NCBI RefSeq assembly: GCF_002239585.1
Contig: NZ_NDFH01000003.1
Span: 1 to 64,000, forward strand
Length of the DNA: 64,000 nt
Direction of reading: 5' to 3'
Source: Psychromonas sp. CD1
GTDB lineage: Bacteria; Pseudomonadota; Gammaproteobacteria; Enterobacterales; Psychromonadaceae
Shown: positions 30,599-45,279 of the stretch, one piece after another
Layout: every line of letters starts with the position of its first letter
How positions within the stretch are numbered: the first letter of the stretch is position 1
Notes under the pieces: generated by a model
What the model was told of the DNA's origin: nothing
Databases searched by the model: none
What the model saw: the letters and a program-made list of their open reading frames with translations, nothing else
Translations under genes and position numbers: made by a program

Positions 30599-32587
30599 AT
30601 GCCTTCTCGTCAAGAGTTAGCTAACGCAATTCGTGCATTAAGCATGGATGCCATTCAGAAATCTAATTCAGGTCACCCCGGGGCGCCTATGGGGATGGCA
30701 GATATCGCACAAGTATTATGGACCGACTTTTTAAAACATAATCCTAAAAATCCTCAATGGGTTGATAGGGATCGTTTTATATTGTCCAATGGTCATGGCT
30801 CAATGTTGCTTTACTCTCTACTTCATCTTACTGGTTATGATTTAAGTATTGATGATATTAAATCATTCCGTCAATTACACTCTAAAACACCAGGACACCC
30901 TGAATTGGGTTATACGCCGGGCGTTGAAACAACAACTGGCCCACTAGGTCAAGGTCTAACAAATGCAGTGGGTATGGCGATTGCAGAGAAGTCATTAGCC
31001 GCGCAATTTAACCAAGACGGACATAATATTGTTGATCATCATACATATACCTTTTTAGGTGATGGTTGCTTAATGGAAGGCATCTCGCATGAAGCATGTT
31101 CTTTAGCCGGAACCTTAGGTCTTGGTAAATTGATTGCTTTTTGGGATGATAATGGCATTTCAATAGATGGTAATGTAGAAGGTTGGTTTACCGATGATAC
31201 ACCGGCACGTTTTAGAGCATACGGTTGGCATGTTATTTCGCTAGATGGACATGATCCTAAAGCGCTAACAGATGCAATTGTTGCAGCAAAAGCGGAAACT
31301 AAAAAACCAACCATTATTTGTTGTAAAACAATTATCGGCTTTGGCTCACCGGCTAAACAAGGTACACATGCTTGCCATGGTGCACCTCTTGGTGCCGATG
31401 AGATTATTGCAACACGCAAAGCTTTAGGCTGGAAATATGGTGATTTTGAAATTCCAAAGGATATTTATAGCGCTTGGAATAATCAAGAACAAGGTCAACA
31501 AGCAGAGCAAGATTGGAATAAACGTTTCGATGCATATCGCGTTGCTTACCCTGAATTGGCTGCTGAATTTAAACGGCGTACAAATGAGGAACTTCCGGCT
31601 AATTGGGAAGAAAAATCAAGTTCATACATTAAACAGTTACAAGATGCTCCAACGCATATAGCGACACGTAAAGCATCACAAAACTGTATTGAAGAATTTG
31701 CTAAATTGTTACCTGAAATGCTTGGTGGATCTGCGGATTTAGCGCCGTCAAATTTAACCATGTGGTCGGGTACAAAAGCAATCACAGCTGAAGATGCCTC
31801 TGGTAACTATTTACATTATGGTGTGCGTGAATTTGCGATGTCAGCCATTATTAATGGTATTGCACTGCATAAAGGTTTCGTACCTTATGGCGCCACATTT
31901 TTAATGTTTATGGAATATGCACGTAATGGTTTACGTATGTCTGCACTTATGAAAAAACGTGCAATTCAAGTATTCACACATGACTCTATTGGACTTGGTG
32001 AAGATGGACCAACTCATCAGCCTGTTGAGCAAATGGCAAGTTTACGTTTAACACCAAATATGGATCTATGGCGTCCTTGTGATCCTGTTGAATCTGCGGT
32101 GGCATGGAAAAGTGCTATTGAACGAATTGATGGACCTACATCGCTTATTTTTAGTCGTCAAAATTTACAGCAACAACCTCGTAACTCGGTGCAATTAGCC
32201 AATGTTGCTAAAGGTGGATACATTTTACTAGATAGTGATAAACCTGCTGAGATAATTTTAATAGCGACAGGCTCTGAAGTGCAATTGGCGGTAGACGCCT
32301 ATGTACAATTAACGGCGCAAGGTAAGGCTGTTCGTGTAGTATCTATGCCATCAACTGATGTTTTTGAAGTACAAAGTAATGAGTATAAAGAATCTGTTTT
32401 ACCTTTGAATGTTACAAAACGTGTAGCAATTGAAGCGGGCATTGCAGATTATTGGTACAAATACGTTGGCTTAAACGGTAAAGTTATTGGCATGACAACT
32501 TTTGGTGAGTCTGCTCCTGCTGATCAATTATTTAAAATGTTTGGTTTCACAGTCGAAAATGTAGTGGATACTGCTAACGCATTATAA
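30599..32587 (+). CDS. tkt: Transketolase
   Basis: Thiamine-diphosphate enzyme of the non-oxidative pentose phosphate pathway; supplies ribose 5-phosphate, erythrose 4-phosphate (for AroF) and sedoheptulose 7-phosphate (for ADP-heptose, hence its sense beside hldD). I use the ATG at 30599 with CAGGAGAG upstream (662 residues, [17 protein letters not shown]); an upstream ATG at 30545 adds 18 unsupported residues. Motifs: [12 protein letters not shown], the ThDP-binding [14 protein letters not shown], and the pyrimidine-domain [11 protein letters not shown]. Confidence 0.97.
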   Translation: MPSRQELANAIRALSMDAIQKSNSGHPGAPMGMADIAQVLWTDFLKHNPKNPQWVDRDRFILSNGHGSMLLYSLLHLTGYDLSIDDIKSFRQLHSKTPGHPELGYTPGVETTTGPLGQGLTNAVGMAIAEKSLAAQFNQDGHNIVDHHTYTFLGDGCLMEGISHEACSLAGTLGLGKLIAFWDDNGISIDGNVEGWFTDDTPARFRAYGWHVISLDGHDPKALTDAIVAAKAETKKPTIICCKTIIGFGSPAKQGTHACHGAPLGADEIIATRKALGWKYGDFEIPKDIYSAWNNQEQGQQAEQDWNKRFDAYRVAYPELAAEFKRRTNEELPANWEEKSSSYIKQLQDAPTHIATRKASQNCIEEFAKLLPEMLGGSADLAPSNLTMWSGTKAITAEDASGNYLHYGVREFAMSAIINGIALHKGFVPYGATFLMFMEYARNGLRMSALMKKRAIQVFTHDSIGLGEDGPTHQPVEQMASLRLTPNMDLWRPCDPVESAVAWKSAIERIDGPTSLIFSRQNLQQQPRNSVQLANVAKGGYILLDSDKPAEIILIATGSEVQLAVDAYVQLTAQGKAVRVVSMPSTDVFEVQSNEYKESVLPLNVTKRVAIEAGIADYWYKYVGLNGKVIGMTTFGESAPADQLFKMFGFTVENVVDTANAL

Positions 32588-32623
32588 TTTATTAAAATAA
32601 TATAATTTTATTGATTATAGTAA

Positions 32624-35881
<3,258 letters not shown>

Positions 35882-35883
35882 TA

Positions 35884-35918
35884 AATTAACCGATATCTGT
35901 TAAGGGTATCGGTTAATT
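35884..35918 (+). terminator. lacZ terminator
   Basis: AATTAACCGATA (35884-35895) and TATCGGTTAATT (35907-35918) form a perfect 12-bp stem followed by ATTTTTAATT, just after the beta-galactosidase stop and before the permease ribosome site. Confidence 0.8.
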
Positions 35919-35945
35919 ATTTTTAATTAAAAGAGGGTAAGAGAC

Positions 35946-37445
35946 ATGTCAGATCAATCTAATACTCGTTATAAAATGTCGTTAATGACGTTTTTGTTTT
36001 TCTCCATTGCAGGAGGGGGATTTGTTTTAAAGGGAGTTGTATCTCAATTTACAGAGTGGGGAAATAATTCTTGGTTATTGTATGCCGTTGCATCGCTGGT
36101 TTACGCTATTCCATATACATTCATGATTATTGAGCTATCTTCATTGAAAAAGCTCAGAGAATCAGAGAGTGGCTATCAAACGTGGCTTAATTTGATTTTA
36201 GGTCGAAAGTTTGGTTTTATTGCTGGTTTTTTCTATTTTTATGTCAACATTTTTTATTTTGTAGATCTTCTACCTAATATTATTACGTATATGTTGTACA
36301 TGTTTTCAAGTGATATTCAATTTGTAACTAATTTAACAAATCTTGCTTGGTTTAAGCCAGTTGTTAGCATTGCATGTATTGCCTTGTTCTGGCTTGCAAC
36401 ATGGGTTTCAATGCAAGGTCCAAAATGGTTATCTCGATTATTATCATTTGCTGGCTATGCAGGCTTTGCTTTGACGATGGTTTTTATCATCGCCGCTGTT
36501 TATAAGATTTCAGCTGCGCCAATCACTTTTAATGGGGATGTTATTGTCCCTGAATATTTGTCTCGTATTGATTTGACCTGGGCGAAAGTTGCATCTATGT
36601 CATGGGCGTTACAATCAATGGGGGGTCTTGAAGCTCTCGCTGCATATAAACGTAATATTAAAGGTGGCGAGCGTTCTTTTAAAATAGGTTTGTTGTTAAA
36701 TGTAACGATATTTTCAGCCATTATTGTAATTTGCTCTTTATTACTAAATATGATTTTACCAGTAGAAGAAGCATCAAAACTTGGGTTAATGTCCGCAATT
36801 TATGTTGCGTTCCAACAACTTGGATTCCCTAGTTGGTGGACCAATGTTATTGCTATGTTCCTATTGCTAACAACCTTGTGTGGCTCATTGATGTTATGGA
36901 CTGCTGCTCCAGTAAAAATGCTATTTGTTGATGCACCAAAAGGCATATTTGGCAAAAGTTTATCTGAAGTTAATCATGAAGGGACACCTGTCAATGCTTT
37001 GAAAATGCAAGGAATATTAGTATCCATTATTCTTGTTCTGTTCATGTTAGGCCAATTCAATTCAGGTATGAATGCATTTTTGACCGCCGTTAAGAATTTA
37101 GATGGTGGAGCCGCAACCATACCCGTGTTATTCATGTTAGTTGGTTATGTGAAATTGCGTTTGCAACCCAACAATAAAGATTTTGCCCGAGATTTTTATT
37201 TTCTTGGTAAAGGAAGAATAATGGCATTAATTGCAGTTGTTCCAATGTTTATTATCTTCTGTGCTGCAACATTTGCAGCGTTGATTCCTGGGCCTGCTAG
37301 TTGGGCTGAAAACTTTACAGGCTCTTTGATTCAAGTAATTCTTGGGCCGGTAAGTATTATCGGAGTATTTTTATATTGTGGTTTCTTGTTTAACCGCTGG
37401 AAAATTAAAAATCCGAATGATAACTCTTTATTTAACAAAATATAA
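35946..37445 (+). CDS. APC-family amino acid permease (YjeM-like)
   Basis: A 499-residue inner-membrane transporter with about 12-14 hydrophobic segments. The N-terminal helix GGGFVLKGVVSQF replaces the usual glycine-rich unwound TM1, and ESGYQTWLN and MGGLEALAAYKRNIKGGERSF occupy the positions of the APC TM3 and TM6-7 motifs. Length and pattern resemble the uncharacterised E. coli YjeM/GadC-like antiporters for glutamate or related amino acids. AGAGGG precedes the ATG. It lies in the same direction as lacZ but behind a terminator, so joint expression is uncertain. Substrate unknown. Confidence 0.85.
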   Translation: MSDQSNTRYKMSLMTFLFFSIAGGGFVLKGVVSQFTEWGNNSWLLYAVASLVYAIPYTFMIIELSSLKKLRESESGYQTWLNLILGRKFGFIAGFFYFYVNIFYFVDLLPNIITYMLYMFSSDIQFVTNLTNLAWFKPVVSIACIALFWLATWVSMQGPKWLSRLLSFAGYAGFALTMVFIIAAVYKISAAPITFNGDVIVPEYLSRIDLTWAKVASMSWALQSMGGLEALAAYKRNIKGGERSFKIGLLLNVTIFSAIIVICSLLLNMILPVEEASKLGLMSAIYVAFQQLGFPSWWTNVIAMFLLLTTLCGSLMLWTAAPVKMLFVDAPKGIFGKSLSEVNHEGTPVNALKMQGILVSIILVLFMLGQFNSGMNAFLTAVKNLDGGAATIPVLFMLVGYVKLRLQPNNKDFARDFYFLGKGRIMALIAVVPMFIIFCAATFAALIPGPASWAENFTGSLIQVILGPVSIIGVFLYCGFLFNRWKIKNPNDNSLFNKI

Positions 37446-37510
37446 AAAGGTGGGTTAACTCTCTTTATTATTTGTTCTGTATATTGAGATATATTTAATG
37501 GATAGGAAGC

Positions 37511-37531
37511 GAAAGTTTCCTGTAAACTTTC
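37511..37531 (+). terminator. Possible weak terminator after the permease gene
   Basis: GAAAGTTT (37511-37518) pairs with AAACTTTC (37524-37531) around a 5-nt loop in the 158-bp gap before the opine dehydrogenase gene. There is no T-run, so this could instead be an operator for the downstream genes. Confidence 0.35.
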
Positions 37532-37603
37532 TGACATTGTTAAAAATAAATCCCTTTTTTATGCTGAGCTTTCTAATCAAATTATCGTAAAAAAGGAATT
37601 ATT

Positions 37604-38713
37604 ATGTCTACTCGAGTTTCTGTTATTGGAACAGGTAACGCAGGGTTAACCGCCGCTTATCATTTTTCACTAGAAGGTGCACAAGTTTGTTTATACGGTG
37701 CCAGTGGTTTTGATCAAGCGCTTAGTGACATAGAAAGTCATGGTGGCATTACTGCATTATCTTCATATAATGGTGTTGATTTGACCTATTCGGGTTTTCA
37801 ATCTATTCACACCGTCACGCGTAATTTAGCCGAAACCATTGCTTTTTCAAAGTTATTGATTCTACCCGTTCCCTCCTTTGCTCAAGAGCCTCTTTTTATT
37901 GAAATGCTACCGTATTTAAAAGATGGACAAATTATAATGTTAATGCCAGGAAATTATGGTTCATTGGTGTTAAATCGTTTGAAAATAGAGCATGGTTATC
38001 AACACCTTGATATTACTTTTGTTGATGCGATTTCAATACCGTGGGCAACTCGTATCGTTGCTCCTGCACAAATTGCTATTTTAGGAATGAAAGAATTTTT
38101 ACCTGTCGCAGCTTTTCCTGCTCATAAAACACAACAAGCGATGGCTCAATTACAAAGCATAATGCCTCTACCCTTAAAACCGCTCGCTAATGTTATTAGT
38201 GTCGGGCTTGAAAATATTAATTTTGGAGGGCACCCACTACTAACAACTTTAAGCATGGGATTATTAGAAAATTTTAATGGCAAATTTAATTATTATAAAG
38301 ATTGTTGTTCAACCTCAACAGCTAAAGCTGCTTCGGTGATGGAAAAAGAGCGTATTCAAATTGGGCAAGCATTAGGTTTATCTTTGGTCCCAGAGTTAGA
38401 TGCGATGAATGCATTATATGCGATGCAATGTGAAAATGTTTATGAGGTTAATCGAACTTCTGAAACGCATGGAAAGTTAAATAGCGCTCCAGATTCTGCT
38501 TCAAATCGTTATATTACCGAAGATGCAGCTTATTTATTAGTTCCTTGTCATGAATTTGGCTTATTAACCAAGACCGCAACACCTATCGTTACGTCCTGCT
38601 TACATATTGATAATGCTTATAATAGTACCAATTATTTTGTTACTGGACGCACTTTAAAAAAAATGGGTTTAGCAAATATGTCAGTGACTGAGATCATGCA
38701 ATTTATTGCTTAA
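37604..38713 (+). CDS. NAD/NADP octopine/nopaline-type (opine) dehydrogenase
   Basis: A 369-residue member of the opine dehydrogenase superfamily, enzymes that reversibly join or split an amino acid and a 2-oxo acid through a secondary amine. The N-terminal Rossmann motif is VIGTGNAGLTAAYHF (residues about 6-20). The C-terminal octopine-DH domain carries the conserved histidine in NFGGHPLLT and a following ENFNGKFNYY. The gene is preceded by AAGGA and followed 16 nt later by a YfcC-type carrier, so a two-gene uptake and oxidation unit for an opine is plausible. Direction and substrate cannot be read from sequence. Confidence 0.88.
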   Translation: MSTRVSVIGTGNAGLTAAYHFSLEGAQVCLYGASGFDQALSDIESHGGITALSSYNGVDLTYSGFQSIHTVTRNLAETIAFSKLLILPVPSFAQEPLFIEMLPYLKDGQIIMLMPGNYGSLVLNRLKIEHGYQHLDITFVDAISIPWATRIVAPAQIAILGMKEFLPVAAFPAHKTQQAMAQLQSIMPLPLKPLANVISVGLENINFGGHPLLTTLSMGLLENFNGKFNYYKDCCSTSTAKAASVMEKERIQIGQALGLSLVPELDAMNALYAMQCENVYEVNRTSETHGKLNSAPDSASNRYITEDAAYLLVPCHEFGLLTKTATPIVTSCLHIDNAYNSTNYFVTGRTLKKMGLANMSVTEIMQFIA

Positions 38714-38729
38714 TATGAAGGATATAATA

Positions 38730-40133
38730 ATGAAATTTAAATTCCCTTCTGCTTATAGCATCTTATTTTTACTTATCGTTTTAATGGCAAGTTTAACTTG
38801 GATGATCCCCGCGGGTAAATATCAAATGGTAATGAATCCCGATTTAGGTAAATCGGTTCCTCTTATCGGTTCATATCATACGGTTGAGCCCAACCATCAG
38901 GGGTTCACTGATATTTTAATGGCGCCTATACAAGGTTTTTATGATCCATCATCTTACATGGCTCGAGCGATTGATATTGCTCTGTTTGTATTAATTATTG
39001 GTGGCTTTATTGGTGTTGTTACACGTACTGGCGCAATTGATGCGGGTATTGCATCTACCCTGAAGTATCTTAACGGGCGAGAAAAGTGGATGATCCCAAT
39101 ATTAATGGGCTTATTTGCAATGGGAGGTACAATATACGGGATGGCTGAAGAAACATTACCATTTTATACTTTATTGCTTCCGGTGATGATTGCTGCAGGT
39201 TATGACAGTATTGTGGGGGTTGCGATTATTATGATTGGTGCTGGTATTGGCTGTTTAGGCTCAACGATTAATCCTTTTGCAACAGTTATTGCTTCAAATG
39301 CTGCAAGCATCAACTTTATGGAAGGTTTTTGGCTACGAGTCGTTATTTTATCGCTTGGGTGGCTACTTTGTGTTATTTATGTAATGCGTTATGCAGCTAA
39401 AGTTAAACAAGATCCTTCTAAATCACTCGTTGCACATCAAAAAGAAGAAAATGAGAAACATTTTCTACATACAAGAAAACGACAAAATTTAGTACTAACC
39501 ACTAAACATAAACTGGTGCTAATTCTCTTTGCTTTAGCTTTTTTGATCATGGTTTGGGGCGTTTCTCAGGCTGGCTGGTGGATGGCTGAGCTATCTGCGT
39601 TGTTTATTGGTGCGAGTATTATTATTGGTGTCGTGTCTCGATTATCAGAAGAAGACTTAACCAATAGTTTTATTGAGGGTGCAAAAGATTTACTTGGTGT
39701 GGCATTGATAATAGCTATTGCCCGTGGGCTGGTTGTTATAATGGATAATGGTAATATTACGCATACCATTTTACATTTTGCAGAAGGGTTACTAAGTGGT
39801 TTAAATGATGTTATTTTTATCAATGCAATCTATTGGATTGAGGTGGTATTGTGCTTTATAGTACCTTCATCTTCTGGTTTGGCCGTCTTGAGTATGCCTA
39901 TTATGGCTCCTCTCGCTGATTTTGCCGGCGTAGGTAGGGAGTTGGTTGTAACGGCTTTTCAATCCGCATCTGGCTTACCTAATATTATCACACCGACTTC
40001 AGGTGTTGTGATGGGTGCACTTGCAATAGGGCGAGTCAGTTATGCTTCTTGGCTGAAATTTTCTTTACCATTGGTCGGGATGCTTTCTATTATGATAATG
40101 TTATTACTCAGTATATCTGTGATGTTAACATGA
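38730..40133 (+). CDS. YfcC/DcuC-superfamily carrier
   Basis: A 467-residue inner-membrane protein of the YfcC family (arginine/ornithine or C4-dicarboxylate carrier superfamily). It has about 12 membrane helices, the conserved GGTIYGMAEETLPFY and GCLGSTINPFATVIASNAA motifs in the first half and FIVPSSSGLAVLSMPIMAPLA in the second. The start at 38730 is chosen because AAGGA lies 8 nt upstream; TTG at 38706 and ATG at 38715 are alternatives. Tight linkage to the opine dehydrogenase suggests it imports an opine, an amino acid or a 2-oxo acid used by that enzyme. Confidence 0.88.
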   Translation: MKFKFPSAYSILFLLIVLMASLTWMIPAGKYQMVMNPDLGKSVPLIGSYHTVEPNHQGFTDILMAPIQGFYDPSSYMARAIDIALFVLIIGGFIGVVTRTGAIDAGIASTLKYLNGREKWMIPILMGLFAMGGTIYGMAEETLPFYTLLLPVMIAAGYDSIVGVAIIMIGAGIGCLGSTINPFATVIASNAASINFMEGFWLRVVILSLGWLLCVIYVMRYAAKVKQDPSKSLVAHQKEENEKHFLHTRKRQNLVLTTKHKLVLILFALAFLIMVWGVSQAGWWMAELSALFIGASIIIGVVSRLSEEDLTNSFIEGAKDLLGVALIIAIARGLVVIMDNGNITHTILHFAEGLLSGLNDVIFINAIYWIEVVLCFIVPSSSGLAVLSMPIMAPLADFAGVGRELVVTAFQSASGLPNIITPTSGVVMGALAIGRVSYASWLKFSLPLVGMLSIMIMLLLSISVMLT

Positions 40134-40229
40134 TAGGAAATAACGAGGATATATTTGCTATTTATATTGAGTCGAAGATTTAATATCTGATATAAATCGT
40201 CACATATAAAAGTAGATTAAGTCTAAAAA

Positions 40230-40270
40230 ATAAAAGCCCATATTAGATGTAAAATAAAATGGGCTTTTAT
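40230..40270. terminator. Bidirectional terminator between the YfcC-type gene and valS
   Basis: ATAAAAGCCCAT (40230-40241) and ATGGGCTTTTAT (40259-40270) form a perfect 12-bp stem with A-rich and T-rich flanks on both sides, between convergent genes and 2 nt from the valS stop. Confidence 0.8.
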
Positions 40271-40272
40271 TA

Positions 40273-43137
40273 TTATAGAGCTTTTATTGTATTTATTTGT
40301 TGTTCTAATTTTTCACAGGTACTTTGTAGCTCTGCTAGTTTTCCTCGTTCTTTGTCAATGACCGCTTGTGGTGCATTACTTACAAAACGTGCATTGTTTA
40401 GTTTACCTGATATTTTAGCGAGATCTTTACTCGTCTTTTCAAGTTTTTTATTTAAACGTGTCAGTTCAGCTTTACTATCAATTAAACCTGCCATAGGTAT
40501 TAATAATTCTAGGTTGCCGACTAACGCTGTTGCGCAAATAGGATTTTTTTCATCATTTTTGAGCATTGTGACGCTTTCAAGTTTTGCAAGAGCACTCAGG
40601 AAGTCTGCATTTTCAGTGAAACGACGTGCGTCATCTTTATTTGCATTCTTAACCAATAAATTAAGTGGTATTTTCGGGCTGATATCCATTTCACCGCGAA
40701 TATTACGAATGGCAACAATGACTTTTTTCAGCCATTCAAGATCTTCAACAGCTTGCTTATCAACGAGATTTGCATTCACTTCAGGGAATGCCTCAAGCAT
40801 AATAGTATCGCCTCCTTGACCTGTTAGCTCTTTTAAACGTTGCCATATCTCTTCGGTCATAAATGGCATGATAGGATGTGCTAAACGTAGTAAAGTTTCA
40901 AGTACCGAAATCAAAGTATGGCGTGTGCCTCGTTGTTCTGCTTCATTGCCTTTAAATAATACCGGTTTAGTCAGCTCTAAATACCAACCACAGAATTGAT
41001 GCCAGATAAATTCATATAAAATATTAGCCGCTATATCAAAGCGAAAAGTATCTAATGCATGGCGGTATTCTTTGATTGTTGTTTGTAATTGTCCTTGGAT
41101 CCAACGATCTGCGAGACTCAGTTGTTGCTTATTATCTGCATCGTGATTAAAAGCGCAAGGCATATCAGTGCAACTCATAATAACGTAACGGCTAGCATTC
41201 CAAAATTTATTACAGAAGTTACGGTAACCTTCAAGGCGATTCATATCCCAGTTAATATCTCGGCCCGTTGATGCCATTGCCGCTAAAGTAAAACGTAATG
41301 CATCGGTGCCATGTGCTTCAATACCACCGGCAAAGGCTTTGCGGGTTTGTTTTTCTATTTTTTTAGCTAATTGTGGTTGCATCATGTTACCACAGCGTTT
41401 TGTGACTAAACTTTCTAAATCTATACCATCAATCATATCTAGCGGATCAAGTACATTACCTTTTGATTTAGACATCTTATCGCCATTTTCATCACGGATA
41501 AGTCCGGTCATATAAATGGTTTTAAAGGGGACTTGTGGCTTGCCATTTTCATCTTTCATAAAGTGCATCGTCATCATTATCATACGTGCGACCCAGAAAA
41601 AGATAATATCAAAACCTGTCACTAATACATCGGTGGAATGGAACGTTTTAAGATCTAGTGTTTTTTCAGGCCAGCCTAATGTTGAGAAAGTCCATAAACC
41701 CGAAGAAAACCACGTATCTAATACATCTTCATCTTGAGTTAATTTGACAGTGGTATCTAATTGGTTGTCTTTACGTATTTGTTCTTCATTATGGCCAACA
41801 TATACTTTCCCATTTTCATCATACCAAGCGGGAATGCGATGCCCCCACCAAAGTTGACGTGAAATACACCAATCTTTAATATCGGTCATCCATGATTTAT
41901 AAAGGTTTTCATATTGTTGAGGGACAAACTTTATGTCTCCATTTTCAACGGCTTGTGTGGCTGTTTCTGCTAAGGGTGCAACACGAACATACCATTGGTC
42001 GGTAAGCATTGGTTCAATAATCACGGCACTGCGATCGCCATAAGGAATAGTGAGAGCATGTGCTTTGATATCTTCAAGTAAACCTAAAGCATCTAACTCG
42101 CTAACGACTAATTTACGAGCATCTTCACGGGTTAAGCCTTGAAACTGAATCGGTAAAGCTGCGCTATAAACGTCACTTACTTCACCATTACTATCAAAAA
42201 CGGTGGCTTCTTTAGCAATCCGGGCATCAAAGGTTAATATATTGAGCATCGGTAATTTATTGCGTTTACCAACTTCATAATCGTTAAAATCATGAGCAGG
42301 GGTGATTTTAACGCAACCAGTACCTTTTTCCATATCAGCATGTTCATCAGCGATGATTGGGATCAATCGTTGCGTGAAGGGTAAAACGATGTTTTTCCCA
42401 ATAAGATGCTTGTAACGAGGATCCTCAGCATTAACCGCAACACCTGTATCTCCCAGCATTGTCTCTGGACGAGTTGTGGCCACAACAATATAGTTTTTCC
42501 CCTCTAATGTAGTTGCATTATCGGCGAGTGGATAACGAAAATACCACATAAAACCTTGTTCATCTTTACTTTCTACTTCAAGATCGGAAATGGCAGTATG
42601 TAGTTTTGGATCCCAGTTCACTAAGCGTTTACCGCGGTAAATAAGATCATCATTATATAAATCTACAAATACTTTTTTAACCGCTTTAGATAGGCCATCA
42701 TCCATGGTGAAACGTTCTCTATCCCAATCAACTGACGTGCCTAAACGGCGCATCTGTTTGCAAATCGTGCCGCCAGATTCTTCTTTCCATTCCCAAATCT
42801 TATTAATAAAAGTTTCTCGGCCTAATTCTTGGCGTGTTTGTCCTGTTTCTGCAAATAATTTACGCTCCACAACCATTTGAGTTGCAATGCCTGCATGATC
42901 TGTTCCGTGTTGCCAGAGTGTATTTTTACCTTGCATACGTTGGTAACGGATAATAGTATCCATAATCGTATCTTGGAAAGCATGACCCATGTGTAAACTA
43001 CCTGTTACATTAGGAGGGGGGATCATAATACAAAAACTTTCTTTGGAGGTATCTCCATGTGGCTTAAAGTATCCTTTTTTCTCCCAGTTTTGATAGTTTT
43101 TTTGCTCAATAGCACTTGGGTTATATGTTTTTTCCAT
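40273..43137 (-). CDS. valS: Valyl-tRNA synthetase
   Basis: Class I aminoacyl-tRNA synthetase charging tRNA-Val, with an editing (CP1) domain. The 954-residue protein has the HIGH motif as HMGH in [14 protein letters not shown] (about residue 50), the KMSKS motif in [13 protein letters not shown] (about 555), and a C-terminal coiled-coil arm from about residue 880. I use the ATG at 43137, whose A is shared with the holC stop (TGATG); a GTG one codon earlier is possible. Third gene of the pepA-holC-valS operon. Confidence 0.98.
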   Translation of the reverse strand: MEKTYNPSAIEQKNYQNWEKKGYFKPHGDTSKESFCIMIPPPNVTGSLHMGHAFQDTIMDTIIRYQRMQGKNTLWQHGTDHAGIATQMVVERKLFAETGQTRQELGRETFINKIWEWKEESGGTICKQMRRLGTSVDWDRERFTMDDGLSKAVKKVFVDLYNDDLIYRGKRLVNWDPKLHTAISDLEVESKDEQGFMWYFRYPLADNATTLEGKNYIVVATTRPETMLGDTGVAVNAEDPRYKHLIGKNIVLPFTQRLIPIIADEHADMEKGTGCVKITPAHDFNDYEVGKRNKLPMLNILTFDARIAKEATVFDSNGEVSDVYSAALPIQFQGLTREDARKLVVSELDALGLLEDIKAHALTIPYGDRSAVIIEPMLTDQWYVRVAPLAETATQAVENGDIKFVPQQYENLYKSWMTDIKDWCISRQLWWGHRIPAWYDENGKVYVGHNEEQIRKDNQLDTTVKLTQDEDVLDTWFSSGLWTFSTLGWPEKTLDLKTFHSTDVLVTGFDIIFFWVARMIMMTMHFMKDENGKPQVPFKTIYMTGLIRDENGDKMSKSKGNVLDPLDMIDGIDLESLVTKRCGNMMQPQLAKKIEKQTRKAFAGGIEAHGTDALRFTLAAMASTGRDINWDMNRLEGYRNFCNKFWNASRYVIMSCTDMPCAFNHDADNKQQLSLADRWIQGQLQTTIKEYRHALDTFRFDIAANILYEFIWHQFCGWYLELTKPVLFKGNEAEQRGTRHTLISVLETLLRLAHPIMPFMTEEIWQRLKELTGQGGDTIMLEAFPEVNANLVDKQAVEDLEWLKKVIVAIRNIRGEMDISPKIPLNLLVKNANKDDARRFTENADFLSALAKLESVTMLKNDEKNPICATALVGNLELLIPMAGLIDSKAELTRLNKKLEKTSKDLAKISGKLNNARFVSNAPQAVIDKERGKLAELQSTCEKLEQQINTIKAL

Positions 43138-43604
43138 CACTTATCTTCTATTTTATTGATTGAATTTAGACTTTCTACATGTATTGTTGAAAGAGTATGA
43201 CCTAATTTTTTATAGGTGCTGTAACGTTTGCGAGCAGCCATCTTTAACGTTTCCTCAAAGGGAACAAAATCAATGATCTGTTGAAAATTATTTGCAAACT
43301 CAGGTGCTTGTAAACTTAAGTTTATTAATACAGGGCGAACTTGTGTTGTGGGCATCCAGCTAATTTCGACAGGGCTACCAAAACGAGGGCCTTCGCCCAT
43401 TAAATTGTGTGCAACGAAACTATCTCCATCAAATTGCCATAAATATTCATCTACAAGAAAAGCATCTTCTTGATTTTCTGTATAAATAAATACTTTAGTT
43501 TGTTTTTGATAATAGAACGCGACCAAATTACAAGCTTGGATTATTTGCGCAGAGACATTATCTTGTTGATTTTCATTTAAAATATAAAAGGTCACTTGGC
43601 TCAT
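43137..43604 (-). CDS. holC: DNA polymerase III chi subunit
   Basis: Clamp-loader accessory subunit that links the psi subunit and single-strand binding protein. The 155-residue protein has the chi pattern VTFYILNE at the N-terminus, [20 protein letters not shown] and a [13 protein letters not shown] segment. Its ATG overlaps the pepA stop by 4 nt and its stop touches the valS start, the conserved pepA-holC-valS arrangement. Confidence 0.95.
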   Translation of the reverse strand: MSQVTFYILNENQQDNVSAQIIQACNLVAFYYQKQTKVFIYTENQEDAFLVDEYLWQFDGDSFVAHNLMGEGPRFGSPVEISWMPTTQVRPVLINLSLQAPEFANNFQQIIDFVPFEETLKMAARKRYSTYKKLGHTLSTIHVESLNSINKIEDK

Positions 43605-45103
43605 GGCTGGTAATCACTACGGTTAATTAAAAATTGTGTTAGTAGGGCAACAGGGCGCCCAGTTGCCCCATTACTCGGGTCGTTTGGAGAGCAAGCTGTG
43701 CCGGCTATGTCTAAATGTGCCCATGTATATTTTGCGGTGAAACGAGATAAGAAGCAAGCAGCGGTGATAGTTCCCGCTGCATTACCACCTAAGTTAGTCA
43801 TATCTGCGCAAGAGCTTTCTAGTAACTTTTGGTATTCATCATCCATGGGTAATTGCCATGCCTTATCTACCGCTTGTTTTGATGCTTTTAATAATTGATG
43901 CGCGAGTCCATCATGTGGCGTTAATAATGCGCTGATATTATGTCCTAATGCGCTAATGCAAGCCCCTGTGAGAGTGGCAATATCAATAACACAATCAGGT
44001 TTAAAACGCTCAGCATAAGTTAATACGTCACATAAAACTAAACGGCCTTCAGCATCAGTGTCTAAAACTTCAACTGTTTGGCCAGACATGGTTGTTAAAA
44101 TATCACCAGGACGGTAAGCATTACTCGCTGGCATGTTTTCGGCGCAGGCTAATATTCCAATAACATTAATGGGTAAATTTAATGAAGCAATGGCTTGTAA
44201 TGTCCCCAAAACTGCCGCTGCACCTGCCATATCATATTTCATCCCAAGCATTGCTGAGCTTCTTTTTAAGGACAGACCACCAGAATCAAAGGTGATACCT
44301 TTACCAATTAAAACAATTGGTTTTTGGGTTTTATTAGTACCTTCATAATGTATTAAAGCAAGATAAGCCGAATTGATTGACCCTTGTGCAACGGCTAAGT
44401 AGCTGTACATTTTTAGTTCTTTTAATGCTTGATTGTTTAAAATGGTTGTATTGATTTTAGGATATTGGTTTGCTAGTTGTTGTGCTTGCTCGGCTAAATA
44501 AAGCGGTGTACAAATATTTGCAGGTAGATTAGCAAGATCTTTACAGGTTTTAATGCCTAAAGATATAGCATTGCCATGCGCAACTGCTAAATTGGCCATT
44601 TTTAGTTGCGAGCGGTCGGTTATTATAAATGTCAGTTTACGTAATATTTGTTTTTTATGATTTTTTTTGTTTTTAAACTTATCAAAAACATACAATGTAT
44701 CTTTTGTTTTTTCAATACCTTGCCGAATAGCCCAATAATTATTTCTTTCTTTAATAGGTAACTCAGATAAAAAGCAAATTGCTTCTAATGTTCCATTCTC
44801 ATTAAGTGTTTGGATTGTTTTTTTTATGATCTCTTGGTAGGATGCTTCATTAAGCTCATGCTCTTTTCCGCACCCGATTAATAAGACTCGTTTACTCAGT
44901 ACGCCTTTAATTTGTTGTAAAAAAAGAATTTGGCCTATTTTTCCCTCAATATTACCTTGGTGCAGTAAAGTGCTCAAATAACCATCGCTGACTTTATCAA
45001 GTTGCTTTGCGGCGCAGGATAAACGGCGCATTTCATAAACACCAACAACAACACAAGCACAGCGTTGTTTTTCTGGTGAGCCACTTTTGATGAAAAAATC
45101 CAT
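43601..45103 (-). CDS. pepA: Leucyl aminopeptidase PepA
   Basis: Hexameric M17 metalloaminopeptidase; E. coli PepA also binds DNA for plasmid dimer resolution and carAB control. The 500-residue protein has the metal-site segments [14 protein letters not shown] (about residue 262), [11 protein letters not shown] and the signature [10 protein letters not shown] (about 340). AAGGAT precedes the ATG. Divergent from lptF across a 176-bp promoter region, as in E. coli. Confidence 0.96.
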   Translation of the reverse strand: MDFFIKSGSPEKQRCACVVVGVYEMRRLSCAAKQLDKVSDGYLSTLLHQGNIEGKIGQILFLQQIKGVLSKRVLLIGCGKEHELNEASYQEIIKKTIQTLNENGTLEAICFLSELPIKERNNYWAIRQGIEKTKDTLYVFDKFKNKKNHKKQILRKLTFIITDRSQLKMANLAVAHGNAISLGIKTCKDLANLPANICTPLYLAEQAQQLANQYPKINTTILNNQALKELKMYSYLAVAQGSINSAYLALIHYEGTNKTQKPIVLIGKGITFDSGGLSLKRSSAMLGMKYDMAGAAAVLGTLQAIASLNLPINVIGILACAENMPASNAYRPGDILTTMSGQTVEVLDTDAEGRLVLCDVLTYAERFKPDCVIDIATLTGACISALGHNISALLTPHDGLAHQLLKASKQAVDKAWQLPMDDEYQKLLESSCADMTNLGGNAAGTITAACFLSRFTAKYTWAHLDIAGTACSPNDPSNGATGRPVALLTQFLINRSDYQP

Positions 45104-45279
45104 GTTTATCCTTGAGTGAGCTGATTATATTGAGATTAACGATGCTATTCTAATTAAAATGTAGTTATTATAGCGTTCTGTGTAATTAAAAAATGAAAAC
45201 AGTTATGTTACCGTAATTAGTTTCTTAATTCACTACTTTACCCTTTTTCATAAGATCTTATTTTATACTGGAGAGCTAG

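Noticed and set aside
40259..40819. 186-codon Ser-rich plus-strand frame
   Set aside because: Antisense to valS; its low-complexity Ser/Leu composition comes from the complementary strand.
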